Assembly: GCA_900470155.1 (NCBI GenBank)
Contig: UBZT01000012.1
Span: 1-40,804 of the forward strand
Direction: 5' to 3'
DNA length: 40,804 nt
DNA from: Hyphomicrobiales bacterium
Lineage (GTDB): Bacteria; Pseudomonadota; Alphaproteobacteria; Rhizobiales; Rhizobiaceae
The notes beneath the pieces were generated by a model, which did no database searches, was not told the origin of the DNA, and saw nothing but the letters and a program-made list of their open reading frames with translations. Below, piece after piece: positions 26,144-35,706 of the stretch. Positions within the stretch are counted from its first letter, which is position 1; the number at the start of each line of letters is the position of its first letter. A program made the translations under genes and the position numbers.

Positions 26144-28746
26144 TTCTTCACCACGCCTTTCAGGCCGCCGCCGATCAGAAGCGTCGCATCGACGAGGGCA
26201 AGGATTGGGTTGAGACCGCCGGAGACGGCCAGATATCGCGGCTGCCAGTCGGGATGGAATTTTGCCTTGAAGGCACGCAGGCCCTTGAAGTTGTAGAAGC
26301 GCTCGCCGTGTTCGTAGAATGTATTGGCAATACGGTCCCATACCGGTGCCACCTGGCGGCGCGACAGGCCAGATAGCGGCGCCATGCCGAGATTGAAATG
26401 CTGGAAACCCTGGTTGCGCAGGTGGGTGAGAAGGCTGACGAACAGATAGTCCATCGCGCCTTTGGGCGCATCGGGCGAAAAGCGCATCAGGTCTATGGAG
26501 GCTTCCTCCTTCGTTTCCGTCAGCAGAATATTGGCAAAGGCGACAATGCGACCTTCGAAACGCAGGATGGCGACCGGTTGCGACAGCATGTAGGCGTCGG
26601 TAAACGCGCCGAGCGAAAAGCCCTTTTCCTTGGCGCGATGATGGGCAAGCCAGGCATCCGAGATCGCTTTCAGATCGGCAAGCGCGGCCGGGACGTCGGC
26701 GGTCTCGACGATTTCGAATGTCAGACCGTCGCGTTCGGCGCGGGTGGACGACTGGCGCGGGCCTGCCCATTTGCTGCCCTTGAGATCGAATTGCGCAAGA
26801 TCGACCACGGCGAGTTCGCCGAGCTTGAAGGCTTTCATGCCGGCATCGGCAATCGCCGGCAGAAGTACCGGCGATGCCTGGTAGAACACGGCCCGGCAGC
26901 CGGCGGCGCGGGCGGTTTCGACGAACAGCCAGACGAGTTCGTTGCGCGATGCCTTGGGACCAACGGGATCGAGAAAGGCGATAAACGAGCGGCCCTGCTT
27001 GCCATACATCAGGAAAGCCTTGCCGTCGGGTGAAAACATCACGGTCTTGTCGCCGGTGCGGACCAGATTGGCGTCGGCAATGCCATTGCGGTCGAGGATC
27101 TCGACGGCCGTGGCAAGCTCATGCGCGCTCGATGGCAGAACTGCGGGGGTCGCCGGCCGCATCAGGCTGAACAGGGCAATGGTGCTCGAGGCGATGGCGA
27201 GGCCGAGAACTGCGCGCAGTGAACGGGGGGCCTCGGCGGAAAACTCGAATTGCCACCAGAGTTGGTGGCTGTAGTCTACGTCGCGGTAGACAAAGAGCAG
27301 GATGACAACCGCGCCGATGACCAGCACGGCCATGGCGAGGAGCCAGGATGTGGTCAAGGCCTGGCGCAGCGAGGCGGGGCGGACGAATGCCCCGCGGCTC
27401 GACAGCAGGCCAAGGAGAAGCACGGCCAGCATGGCGGCTTCGAGAAGTGCGATTGCCTTGGCGATCGACAGAACCAGGGCGAGAAGCGTGAGAGCGACAG
27501 CCGCCCACCATGCGCCATCGAGACGCTGAGACAAGCCGCGGGCGGTGACGATCAGCAGCAGGCCGGTCAAGCTCGCCAGGAAATGTGCGCCTTCGACAAG
27601 CGGCAGGGGCAGGTAGCTGGCCAGAATATCCAGATTGGTGTCCGGTGTCGGCGTGACACTCGAGACGACCAGCATGGCGCCGAGGACCAGGGCCAGGGTT
27701 GCCAGAAGTGCCGGCGCAAGCCGGCCGGCCGTGCGGGCAATACCGGCCGAAAGGGGGCTTGCCGCGACATGGCGCAGTTCGCTGGCGGTGACGAGCAGAA
27801 TGGCGATCAGGAGCGGCAGGACATAGTAGATCAGGCGATAGGCGACGAGGGCTGCGAGCACGGCGTCGGTGCCGATACGGCTGCCCAGCGTTGCGATCAT
27901 CACCGTTTCGAAAACGCCGATGCCAGCGGGGACATGGCTGACGATGCCGATGCCGATGGCGACGGAATAGATCGTGAAAAAGGCCGGCCAGCTGATGGCG
28001 GCCTCGGGCGGCAGAAGCACGTAGAGCACGGTGGCGGAGAATGCGATGTCGAGCACGGTGACGAGAAACTGGCGCGACAGGGTTCGACTGTCAGCCAGCC
28101 GCAAGGTCATCTTGCCGATCGTCAGGCCATCGCGGCTGGCGATCACCAAAAGGGTGGCGATGGCGATCAAGACGATGACGGCGCCGCCGAGCAGCCATGC
28201 GGGGTCGAGGCCAATCAACGGGGCGATTTCGCCCGACATGGGGATCAGGGCAAGCGAGGTGATGACGGCGAGGCCAAGCGAGAAGGACAGGGTGACGAAG
28301 CCGATGATGCGGCCGATCTCATCCGGCATGAGGCCGGTCCGGGAATAGGCCCGGTAACGGATCGCCCCGCCCGACAACGCGCCGAAGCCCGCGACATTGC
28401 CAACGGCGTAAGCGCTGAAGGCGGTCAGGGCCACGAGAGCGATCGGCCGCCGTCGGCCGATATAAGCCAGTGCGTTAAGATCATAGAGGCAGAGCGTGGC
28501 AAAACTCAACGCGGTGAACAGGACGGCAAGGACGATCGAGGTCGAACCGGTCGCTGCCAGGCCGCGGACCACATCCGCATAGCTGACCTCCTCGGTCAAC
28601 CGGTAGATGGCGAAGGCCACCATTGAGAAGACGGCCAGTGTCAGGACCGCTGCGATCGGCTTTGCATGGCGGCTGAACGGGGAAGGAAGGGGGAGGGCGA
28701 CGTCTTCGGGCGGAATTACGGTGTCCTGGTCCAGGCTGGCATTCAT
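26140..28746 (-). CDS. mprF: Lysyl-phosphatidylglycerol synthase/flippase LpiA (MprF)
   Basis: MprF/LpiA moves lysine from lysyl-tRNA to phosphatidylglycerol and flips the product outward, protecting against cationic peptides and acid. The 868-residue protein has an N-terminal membrane half (about 14 helices, residues 30-510; flippase signature AVGNVAGFGALSGGAIRYRAYS). A cytoplasmic DUF2156 GNAT-like synthase domain runs from about 545 to 865 (with PVGPKASRNELVWLFVETAR, DLMRFSPDAPKGAMDYLFVSL and FNLGMAPLSGL). The ATG at 28746 is preferred over one 12 codons earlier. It forms an operon with acvB. In R. tropici this pair responds to low pH; no such control can be read here. Confidence 0.95.
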   Translation of the reverse strand: MNASLDQDTVIPPEDVALPLPSPFSRHAKPIAAVLTLAVFSMVAFAIYRLTEEVSYADVVRGLAATGSTSIVLAVLFTALSFATLCLYDLNALAYIGRRRPIALVALTAFSAYAVGNVAGFGALSGGAIRYRAYSRTGLMPDEIGRIIGFVTLSFSLGLAVITSLALIPMSGEIAPLIGLDPAWLLGGAVIVLIAIATLLVIASRDGLTIGKMTLRLADSRTLSRQFLVTVLDIAFSATVLYVLLPPEAAISWPAFFTIYSVAIGIGIVSHVPAGIGVFETVMIATLGSRIGTDAVLAALVAYRLIYYVLPLLIAILLVTASELRHVAASPLSAGIARTAGRLAPALLATLALVLGAMLVVSSVTPTPDTNLDILASYLPLPLVEGAHFLASLTGLLLIVTARGLSQRLDGAWWAAVALTLLALVLSIAKAIALLEAAMLAVLLLGLLSSRGAFVRPASLRQALTTSWLLAMAVLVIGAVVILLFVYRDVDYSHQLWWQFEFSAEAPRSLRAVLGLAIASSTIALFSLMRPATPAVLPSSAHELATAVEILDRNGIADANLVRTGDKTVMFSPDGKAFLMYGKQGRSFIAFLDPVGPKASRNELVWLFVETARAAGCRAVFYQASPVLLPAIADAGMKAFKLGELAVVDLAQFDLKGSKWAGPRQSSTRAERDGLTFEIVETADVPAALADLKAISDAWLAHHRAKEKGFSLGAFTDAYMLSQPVAILRFEGRIVAFANILLTETKEEASIDLMRFSPDAPKGAMDYLFVSLLTHLRNQGFQHFNLGMAPLSGLSRRQVAPVWDRIANTFYEHGERFYNFKGLRAFKAKFHPDWQPRYLAVSGGLNPILALVDATLLIGGGLKGVVKK

Positions 28747-28823
28747 GATGGCGTTCCGATTTCGTCTCAACGCATGTTGCAAGGCCGGCGCGGCCCGCAG
28801 GTGATGGTTGGCGCTCGAATTCG

Positions 28824-28838
28824 TGCCAAATTATGGCA
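28824..28838. promoter_or_regulatory. Inverted repeat in the lpiA-lysC gap, possible operator
   Basis: The sequence TGCCA-AATTA-TGGCA is a perfect 5-bp dyad with a 5-base AT-rich centre. It lies 77 bases before the lpiA start, in the 271-base divergent gap. The shape suits a dimeric transcription factor site, but I cannot name one. Confidence 0.3.
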
Positions 28839-29017
28839 AGCAAAAAACGGCGGCGGGACAAGGGAAAAGGCGCGCAAGGCGTACCGATACGGGCCCAAGT
28901 GGCCGTTGCGTGTGCCGCGCTTATTCGCTAAAAGCGCCGCAACCTGCCGGCTTTCGAAAAGGGTCGGTTTTCCTCCGCCGGGATTCCGGCGTTTCTCAAG
29001 GGCATACGGTTAAGTCT

Positions 29018-30292
29018 ATGGCTCGCATTGTCATGAAGTTCGGCGGTACATCCGTCGCCAATCTCGAACGCATCCACAATGTCGCGCGCCATGTCAAACG
29101 TGAGGTGGATGCCGGCCACGAAGTGGCTGTGGTCGTCTCGGCGATGTCGGGCAAGACCAATGAACTGGTCGGCTGGGTCGAGAACATGCCGAAGGTCGCC
29201 GGTGCCGACTCGCCGTTCTACGATGCGCGCGAATACGATGCGATCGTCGCCTCCGGCGAGCAGGTGACGTCGGGGCTTCTTGCGATCGCGCTGCAGTCGA
29301 TGGGTATCAATGCCCGCTCCTGGCAGGGTTGGCAGATCGCCATCAAGACGGACAATGCGCATGGCGCCGCCCGCATTCAGGAAATCGACGGTTCCGACAT
29401 CGTGCGCCGCATGGGCGAGGGCCAGGTGGCCGTGGTCGCCGGCTTCCAGGGTATCGGCCCGGACAATCGGATCGCGACGCTCGGCCGTGGTGGCTCGGAT
29501 ACGTCCGCGGTTGCGATCGCGGCCGGGTTGAAGGCTGACCGCTGCGACATCTATACCGATGTGGACGGCGTCTACACGACGGATCCGCGCATCGAGCCGA
29601 AGGCGCGCCGCCTGAAGAAGGTGGCGTTCGAGGAAATGCTGGAAATGGCATCGCTCGGCGCCAAGGTTCTGCAGGTCCGTTCGGTGGAGCTGGCCATGGT
29701 TCACAAGGTTCGCACCTTCGTGCGTTCCAGTTTTGAAGATCCCGATGCGCCGGGCATGGGCGATCTGCTCAACCCGCCCGGCACGCTGATTTGTGATGAG
29801 GATGAGATCGTGGAACAGGAAGTCGTAACCGGTATTGCCTATGCCAAGGATGAAGCGCAGATCTCGCTGCGCCGGCTTGCCGACCGTCCGGGCGTTTCGG
29901 CGGCCATCTTCGGGCCGCTGGCCGAATCCCATATCAATGTCGACATGATCGTCCAGAACATTTCGGAAGACGGTACGCGCACGGACATGACCTTCACGGT
30001 TCCGTCCGGCGATGTCGACAAGGCGCTGAAGGTGCTGTCCGACAACAAGGACAAGATCGGCTATGACGTGGTCCAGAGCGAAAAGGGCCTGGTCAAGGTT
30101 TCGGTCATCGGCATCGGCATGCGCAGCCACGCCGGCGTTGCCGCAACAGCCTTCCAGGCGCTGGCGGAGAAGGGCATCAACATCAAGGCGATCACCACGT
30201 CCGAGATCAAGATTTCCATCCTGATCGACGGTCCCTACGCCGAGCTTGCCGTTCGCACTTTGCATTCCTGCTACGGTCTGGATAAGAATTGA
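29018..30292 (+). CDS. lysC: Aspartate kinase
   Basis: This enzyme phosphorylates aspartate, the first step to lysine, threonine and methionine. The 424-residue protein has KFGGTS (7-12), the GRGGSDTSAVA loop, DIYTDVDGVYTTDPR, and two C-terminal ACT domains (about 265-424) that bind the feedback inhibitor (including NVDMIVQNISEDGTRTDMTFTV). MARIVMKFGG is the standard start; a frame to 28808 is not conserved. Only a distant aaggg precedes the ATG. It is divergent from lpiA, and ptsP follows after 86 bases. No lysine riboswitch was recognised upstream. Confidence 0.96.
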   Translation: MARIVMKFGGTSVANLERIHNVARHVKREVDAGHEVAVVVSAMSGKTNELVGWVENMPKVAGADSPFYDAREYDAIVASGEQVTSGLLAIALQSMGINARSWQGWQIAIKTDNAHGAARIQEIDGSDIVRRMGEGQVAVVAGFQGIGPDNRIATLGRGGSDTSAVAIAAGLKADRCDIYTDVDGVYTTDPRIEPKARRLKKVAFEEMLEMASLGAKVLQVRSVELAMVHKVRTFVRSSFEDPDAPGMGDLLNPPGTLICDEDEIVEQEVVTGIAYAKDEAQISLRRLADRPGVSAAIFGPLAESHINVDMIVQNISEDGTRTDMTFTVPSGDVDKALKVLSDNKDKIGYDVVQSEKGLVKVSVIGIGMRSHAGVAATAFQALAEKGINIKAITTSEIKISILIDGPYAELAVRTLHSCYGLDKN

Positions 30293-30378
30293 TTCCATAG
30301 AGCGGTCGTTGATCCTGGGTGTCTGAAATACCCGGGGCGGCCAGGCCGCAGACCAACCGGAAGTGGAGCCAATCCGCG

Positions 30379-32646
30379 ATGAGAGACCTTTCAGCGGGTC
30401 CCCGCGTCCTGCTCAAGCGGCTGCGCGAATTGATGGCGGAGCCGCTCGAGCCGCAAGAGCGTCTTGACCAGATCGTTCGCCAGATCGCGAGCAACATGGT
30501 CGCGGAAGTGTGTTCCGTTTACGTGCTGCGTTCCGATAGCGTTCTCGAGCTTTACGCGACGGAAGGTCTGAACAAGGACGCGGTCCATCTGGCCCAGCTG
30601 AAAATGGGGCAGGGCCTGGTCGGCACGATTGCGGCGTCTGCCCAGTCGCTCAACCTTTCCGATGCCCAGGCGCATCCCGCGTTTCGTTACTTGCCCGAGA
30701 CCGGCGAAGAGATCTATCATTCCTTCCTCGGCGTGCCGATCCTGCGCGCGGGCCGAAGCCTCGGTGTTCTCGTCGTCCAGAACAAGGCGCAGCGCAACTA
30801 TCGTGAGGACGAGCTCGAAGCGCTCGAAACCACGGCCATGGTGCTTGCCGAAATGATCGCCACCGGTGAACTGAAGAAGATTACCCGTCCGGGCCTCGAA
30901 CTCGACCTGACGCGACCTGTGACCATCGATGGCGACAGCTATTCGGAAGGCATCGGGCTTGGTTATGTCGTGCTGCACGAGCCGCGCATCGTCGTCACCA
31001 ATCTGCTCAACGAAGACACCGAGACGGAAATCCGCCGGCTGGCGGATGCGCTCGGCTCCTTGCGCATTTCGATCGACGACATGCTGTCGCGGCGGGAAAT
31101 TTCCATGGAAGGCGAGCATCGCGACGTGCTCGAGACATATCGCATGTTCGCCCATGACCAGGGCTGGGTGCGGCGCATGGAAGAGGCGATCCACAACGGC
31201 CTGACGGCGGAAGCGGCGGTCGAAAAGGTCCAGAGCGACACGAAGGCGCGGATGATCCGGCTGACGGATCCCTATCTGCGCGAACGCATGCATGATTTCG
31301 ACGACCTGGCGAACCGGCTGCTGCGCCAGTTGACCGGTTTTTCGCCGCGCAGTGCTGCCGAAGGCTTCCCGGCCGATGCGGTGATCTTTGCCCGTGCGAT
31401 GGGCGCTGCCGAACTTCTCGACTACCCCCGCGCCAATCTGCGCGGCCTGGTTCTCGAAGAAGGCGCCGTGACCAGCCATGTGGTGATCGTTGCCCGCGCC
31501 ATGGGCATTGCCGTAGTGGGACAAGCGGCCGGTGCCGTGGCCCTGGCCGAAAACGGCGATCCTGTCATCATCGACGGCGTCGATGCCAAGGTGCATATCC
31601 GCCCGGTGGCCGATCTGCAGAAGGCTTACGAGGAAAAGGTGCGGCTGCGCGCCCGGCGCCAGGAGCAGTTCCGCGCGCTGCGCGACGTTGAGCCTTTGAC
31701 CAAGGACGGCCAGCGCATCAAGCTGCAGATGAATGCCGGGCTGCTGGTCGACCTGCCGCAACTGGCTGAATCCGGCGCCGACGGGATCGGCCTGTTTCGC
31801 ACCGAACTGCAGTTCATGATCTCTTCGACCATGCCGAAGGGCGACGAACAGGAGACTTTTTACCGCAGTGTGTTGAAGCAGGCGAATGGCCGACCGGTGA
31901 CCTTTCGGACTCTCGATATCGGCGGGGACAAGGTCGTTTCCTATTTCCGTTCCCAGGAGGAAGAAAACCCGGCGCTGGGCTGGCGCGCGATCCGGCTTTC
32001 GCTGGACAGACCCGGACTGCTGCGCATCCAGCTGCGTGCGCTGTTGAAGGCTGCCGCCGGTGCCGAGCTGAAGATGATGCTGCCGATGGTGACCGAAGTT
32101 GCGGAAATCCGCGCGGTGCGCGAACTGATGCAGAAGGAGGTCCAGTATATTTCGAAGTTCGGCCATCCGCTGCCGAAGAAGCTGCAGTTCGGGGCCATGC
32201 TCGAAGTGCCGGCCCTGCTGTGGCAGCTCGACGAATTGATGGAAGAGGTGGATTTCGTCTCCGTCGGGTCGAACGATCTCTTCCAGTTTTCGATGGCGGT
32301 GGATCGCGGCAATGCGCGCGTGGCCGATCGCTTCGATGTTCTGGGACGGCCTTTCCTGCGCATCCTGCGCGATATCGTCCGCGGTGCTGATCGCAACAAT
32401 ACGCCGGTGACGCTGTGCGGGGAGATGGCCGGCAAGCCGCTTTCGGCCATGGCGCTGCTCGGGATCGGCTTCCGTTCGATCTCGATGTCGCCGACGGCGA
32501 TCGGACCGGTCAAGGCGATGCTGCTCGGGCTTGACGTGTCGAAGCTGTCTGTGGAACTTGAGGCGGCGCTTGACGACCACCGTTCGCTTGTGCCACTGCG
32601 CGACCTGCTGGTCCGCTTTGCGGAAGACAATAATATTCCCGTCTAA
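30379..32646 (+). CDS. ptsP: PTS enzyme I-Ntr (PtsP)
   Basis: PtsP autophosphorylates with PEP and passes phosphate to NPr in the nitrogen phosphotransferase system, which controls carbon/nitrogen balance, potassium uptake and polymer storage. The 755-residue protein has an N-terminal GAF domain (about 20-165) that can sense glutamine. The phosphohistidine domain has His367 in GAVTSHVVIVARAMG. The TIM-barrel PEP domain has GIGLFRTELQFM, SVGSNDLFQFSMAVDRGN and TLCGEMAGKPL. The start MRDLSAGPRVLLKRL is conserved, with ggag about 10 bases before. prfA follows 25 bases later. Confidence 0.95.
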   Translation: MRDLSAGPRVLLKRLRELMAEPLEPQERLDQIVRQIASNMVAEVCSVYVLRSDSVLELYATEGLNKDAVHLAQLKMGQGLVGTIAASAQSLNLSDAQAHPAFRYLPETGEEIYHSFLGVPILRAGRSLGVLVVQNKAQRNYREDELEALETTAMVLAEMIATGELKKITRPGLELDLTRPVTIDGDSYSEGIGLGYVVLHEPRIVVTNLLNEDTETEIRRLADALGSLRISIDDMLSRREISMEGEHRDVLETYRMFAHDQGWVRRMEEAIHNGLTAEAAVEKVQSDTKARMIRLTDPYLRERMHDFDDLANRLLRQLTGFSPRSAAEGFPADAVIFARAMGAAELLDYPRANLRGLVLEEGAVTSHVVIVARAMGIAVVGQAAGAVALAENGDPVIIDGVDAKVHIRPVADLQKAYEEKVRLRARRQEQFRALRDVEPLTKDGQRIKLQMNAGLLVDLPQLAESGADGIGLFRTELQFMISSTMPKGDEQETFYRSVLKQANGRPVTFRTLDIGGDKVVSYFRSQEEENPALGWRAIRLSLDRPGLLRIQLRALLKAAAGAELKMMLPMVTEVAEIRAVRELMQKEVQYISKFGHPLPKKLQFGAMLEVPALLWQLDELMEEVDFVSVGSNDLFQFSMAVDRGNARVADRFDVLGRPFLRILRDIVRGADRNNTPVTLCGEMAGKPLSAMALLGIGFRSISMSPTAIGPVKAMLLGLDVSKLSVELEAALDDHRSLVPLRDLLVRFAEDNNIPV

Positions 32647-32671
32647 AGCAATAAAAAAACTGGAGTGAAGG

Positions 32672-33751
32672 GTGGCGAAGCTTCCTGTCGAGAAAATGCG
32701 CGAGCTCGAGCGCCGGTTTGGCGAGATCGAAGCGCGAATGTCGGCAGGACCGGCAGCCGACGTCTACGTCAAGCTTGCCTCGGAATATTCCGAACTCGAG
32801 CCGGTGGTGAAGAAGATCCGCGAATACCAGGCGGCGACGGCTGAAGAGGCCGATCTTCGCTCCATGCTGAGCGACAAGGGCACGGATCGCGAGATGCGCG
32901 ACCTGGCCGAAATGGAACTGCCCGACGTGCAGGCGCGGCTTGAGGCGCTCGGTACCGAGATGCAGATCCTGCTTCTGCCGAAGGATGCCGCCGACGAAAA
33001 AAGCGCGATCCTCGAAATCCGCGCCGGGACCGGCGGCTCGGAAGCCGCCTTGTTCGCCGGCGACCTGTTTCGCATGTACGAGCGCTTTGCCAGCACCAAG
33101 GGCTGGAAAGTCGAGGTGCTGTCCTCCAGCGAAGGCGATGCCGGTGGTTTCAAGGAAATCATCGCGACGGTCACCGGACGGGGTGTGTTCTCCAAGCTGA
33201 AATTCGAGTCCGGCGTTCACCGCGTGCAGCGCGTGCCCGATACCGAAACGCAGGGGCGTATCCATACTTCAGCGGCGACCGTTGCCGTTCTGCCCGAGGC
33301 GGAAGACATCGACATCGAGGTGCGCGCAGAAGACATCCGCATCGACACGATGCGCTCGTCAGGCGCCGGCGGCCAGCACGTCAACACGACCGACTCGGCC
33401 GTGCGTATCACCCATCTGCCGACCGGGCTCGTGGTGACGTCGTCGGAAAAATCGCAGCACCAGAACCGGGCAAAAGCCATGCAGGTCCTGCGTTCGAGGC
33501 TCTATGACATGGAGCGCCAGAAGATCGACAATGAACGCTCTGCCGACCGCAAGAGCCAGGTCGGTTCCGGCGACCGCTCGGAGCGAATCCGCACCTACAA
33601 TTTCCCGCAGGGACGCGTCACCGATCATCGCATCAACCTTACGCTCTACAAGCTGGACCGGATGATGGAGGGCGATATCGACGAAGTGGTCGATGCGCTG
33701 ATCAATGACTATCAGGCCGGGCAGCTGGCGCAGCTGGGCGAAAGCCTGTGA
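32672..33751 (+). CDS. prfA: Peptide chain release factor 1
   Basis: RF1 reads UAA and UAG stop codons and triggers peptide release. The 359-residue protein has the codon-reading P-x-T motif as PDT (189-191, in [18 protein letters not shown]) and the catalytic GGQ (233-235) in [16 protein letters not shown]. The start is a GTG at 32672 with ggag six bases upstream (32662-32665). Its stop overlaps the prmC start (GTGA), and PrmC methylates the glutamine of the GGQ. Confidence 0.97.
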   Translation: MAKLPVEKMRELERRFGEIEARMSAGPAADVYVKLASEYSELEPVVKKIREYQAATAEEADLRSMLSDKGTDREMRDLAEMELPDVQARLEALGTEMQILLLPKDAADEKSAILEIRAGTGGSEAALFAGDLFRMYERFASTKGWKVEVLSSSEGDAGGFKEIIATVTGRGVFSKLKFESGVHRVQRVPDTETQGRIHTSAATVAVLPEAEDIDIEVRAEDIRIDTMRSSGAGGQHVNTTDSAVRITHLPTGLVVTSSEKSQHQNRAKAMQVLRSRLYDMERQKIDNERSADRKSQVGSGDRSERIRTYNFPQGRVTDHRINLTLYKLDRMMEGDIDEVVDALINDYQAGQLAQLGESL

Positions 33752-34623
33752 CGGACCCGGCGGCGACTTTCCAGAGCCTGATCCTGGAAGCCCGCCGCCG
33801 TTTCGAGGCCGGGGGCATTGCCGACCCGGCCACCGACGCAAGGATCCTCGTGATGAGCCTTCTCGGCCTCGGCCAGACGGATCTGGTGCTGCGGGGCGAT
33901 CAGCCGGTCGATGGCGCGTTGCTTCCGGTGGTCGAGCAGGGGATCGTGCGGCGCCTGGCGCGGGAGCCGGTGCACCGCATCCTCGGCCAGCGCGACTTTT
34001 ACGGACTGGCGCTGATGCTTTCTCCGGGGACGCTGGAGCCTCGCCCGGATACGGAAGTGCTGGTCGATGCCGTTCTGCCGCATCTTCGTCATGTCGTTGC
34101 GGCAAAAGGATCGGCATCGATCGTGGATCTGGGTACCGGTACGGGCGCGATCGCGCTGGCGCTTCTTGCCGAATGTCCTGGGGCACGGGCGGTCGGAGTC
34201 GATATTTCGACAGACGCGTTGGCGACCGCAGCGCGCAACGCCGAACGCCACGGATTGGCGCAGCGCTTCGAAGCGCGAGAGAGTATCTGGTTTGAAAATC
34301 TGCCGGACAAGTTCGATATGATCGTCTCCAATCCGCCCTATATCCGCAGTGATGTGGTGCAAACGCTTGATCCGGAAGTTCAGAATTTCGATCCCGCGGC
34401 GGCGCTCGATGGTGGAAAAGATGGACTTGAGGCCTATCTGGCGATTGCCGAGCAAGCATCGGCGCATTTGCAGAAGGACGGGCTGATCGGCCTGGAGATC
34501 GGTTGGGATCAGCGCGAAGACGTGACGCAAATATTTGAGAAAAAAGGTTTTTCTCTTGTTGAGTGGCGCAAGGACTTCGGTGGAAATGATCGCGTTCTGG
34601 TGTTTGCGAGCCGCGATTGCTGA
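33748..34623 (+). CDS. prmC: Release factor glutamine methyltransferase PrmC
   Basis: PrmC N5-methylates the GGQ glutamine of RF1 and RF2 with SAM. The 291-residue protein has an N-terminal helical factor-binding part, [15 protein letters not shown] motif [13 protein letters not shown] and the substrate-binding NPPY (195-198, SNPPYIRSD). The start is a GTG within the overlap GTGA with prfA. The last third is somewhat richer in AT than neighbouring DNA. A 332-base gap follows. Confidence 0.96.
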   Translation: MTDPAATFQSLILEARRRFEAGGIADPATDARILVMSLLGLGQTDLVLRGDQPVDGALLPVVEQGIVRRLAREPVHRILGQRDFYGLALMLSPGTLEPRPDTEVLVDAVLPHLRHVVAAKGSASIVDLGTGTGAIALALLAECPGARAVGVDISTDALATAARNAERHGLAQRFEARESIWFENLPDKFDMIVSNPPYIRSDVVQTLDPEVQNFDPAAALDGGKDGLEAYLAIAEQASAHLQKDGLIGLEIGWDQREDVTQIFEKKGFSLVEWRKDFGGNDRVLVFASRDC

Positions 34624-34955
34624 GTTTTTTGCTGCGCTTGCTAAGGATAATTCCGCCGAACAAAGAAAAATGCTTGGTTTTCCGAATGAAGCGAGATAGC
34701 TTGCGGGCACGCAACGGGTGACGGAGAAAGAACGAAAGATTCGTTCCTGTCTGGGTCGGCTTCGACAATGGTTCGCTCGATGAACCTCACGAAGCGAAAA
34801 AGACCGATGCGTGAATCAGTTAACTTGACTCTCACCAGCGGCGAGCAAGCCGACGGCGCAGTCTGCGGACAGCGCGCGGAGACTTGGTCCGGTTTGACCA
34901 GAGCCGATGGCGTAGCCTTTTATCAGCACAACAAAGACATTCAGGTGATTCTTCT
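34624..34955 (+). other. Long gap between prmC and the DUF4167 gene; possible sRNA or leader
   Basis: There is no protein gene in these 332 bases. The left third is AT-rich; the right part (about 34810-34920) is GC-rich and can form short hairpins, for example tggtc (34885-34889) with gacca (34896-34900). My recollection is that rhizobia carry a conserved small RNA (alpha-r45 family) beside prmC, but I am unsure of that assignment. No clean terminator with a T-run was found inside the gap, so a long 5' leader is equally likely. Confidence 0.35.
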
Positions 34956-35618
34956 ATGAGGCCAGGACAGCAGAACAAGCGTGGTCGAGGGCGTAACAAT
35001 AGCGGCGGCGGTGGAAGCGGCGGCGGTAGTGGCGGCGGCGGTGGCGGCGGTGGCAATTTCAACCGCAAGGGCCAGAACCCGTTGACCCGGTCCTATGACA
35101 GCTCCGGCCCTGACGTGAAGATCCGCGGCACAGCCCAGCACATCGCCGAGAAGTATCAGAATCTCGCGCGCGATTCCCAAAGTGCCGGCGACCGCGTTAT
35201 GGCGGAGAACTATCTTCAGCACGCTGAACACTACAATCGCATCATTGCCGCCGCCCAGGCGCAGATGCAGGAACGGTTCCAGCGCGAAGAACGCAACGAC
35301 TTCAGTGACCGTGACGGCGATGATGGCGATGGCATGGATGACGGCGGCTCGCAGGGCCACCAGAGCCACCAGCAGCAGGAATTTGCCGGGAGCGGTCCGC
35401 AGCCCGTGCTGGAAGAGATGCCAGCCGAAGCGGCTGCAGCGGCGGCCGAAAGTGCTGCCGAGGCAACCGGCGGCGAGCGCAACCAGCCGCGCCGCCGCAA
35501 TGCCACCAATCGTCCCCGTCGCCAGCCGCGCCGCGCTGCCGGTTCGGAAGACGGTGGTGAAAACGGCGATGCTGGCGAGGCCGGCGAAGCACCAGCCCTG
35601 GCCGACGTCACCGAATAA
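34956..35618 (+). CDS. DUF4167 domain protein
   Basis: This 220-residue protein is of unknown function. It begins with a basic MRPGQQNKRGRGRNN followed by a 17-residue Gly/Ser tract (17-33). The DUF4167 core (about 40-100: NPLTRSYDSSGPDVKIRG, then AEKYQNLARDSQSAGDRVMAE) is widely conserved in Alphaproteobacteria. The rest is low-complexity: acidic (DRDGDDGDGMDDGG), Ala/Glu-rich, Arg-rich (QPRRRNATNRPRRQPRRAAG) and acidic again. The RGRGR and Arg-rich parts suggest nucleic-acid binding. The ATG has aggtga seven bases upstream; a frame to 34884 is not conserved. A terminator follows. Confidence 0.9.
   Translation: MRPGQQNKRGRGRNNSGGGGSGGGSGGGGGGGGNFNRKGQNPLTRSYDSSGPDVKIRGTAQHIAEKYQNLARDSQSAGDRVMAENYLQHAEHYNRIIAAAQAQMQERFQREERNDFSDRDGDDGDGMDDGGSQGHQSHQQQEFAGSGPQPVLEEMPAEAAAAAAESAAEATGGERNQPRRRNATNRPRRQPRRAAGSEDGGENGDAGEAGEAPALADVTE
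35004..35054. repeat. GGC/GGT tract coding poly-glycine
   Basis: Seventeen codons, nearly all GGC or GGT with two serine breaks, lie near the start of the DUF4167 gene. Such in-frame triplet tracts can change length by slippage without shifting the frame. Confidence 0.8.
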
Positions 35619-35664
35619 GCTGCGCATTCGCCTCGCGCCCAATTGACACTGAATTGACGAATGC

Positions 35665-35693
35665 AAAACTCCGGGACATGTCCCGGAGTTTTT
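35665..35693 (+). terminator. Terminator after the DUF4167 gene
   Basis: The arms aaaactccgggac and gtcccggagtttt form a near-perfect palindrome around acatgt (35665-35692). A run of T's continues to 35693, before cgttg. It lies 46 bases after the stop and separates this gene from clpB. Confidence 0.9.
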
Positions 35694-35706
35694 CGTTGAA
35701 ATGCCT

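Noticed and set aside
27250..28626. Long plus-strand frame antisense to the lpiA membrane half
   Set aside because: It is rich in Gly, Asp and Gln, as expected opposite membrane helices, and has no start signal.
28747..29017. Possible lysine riboswitch before lysC
   Set aside because: I saw none of the conserved lysine-riboswitch core, and this class is not expected in Alphaproteobacteria.
30337..30349. Palindrome gcggcc-a-ggccgc between lysC and ptsP as a terminator
   Set aside because: The single-base loop is too tight for the full stem, and no T-run follows.
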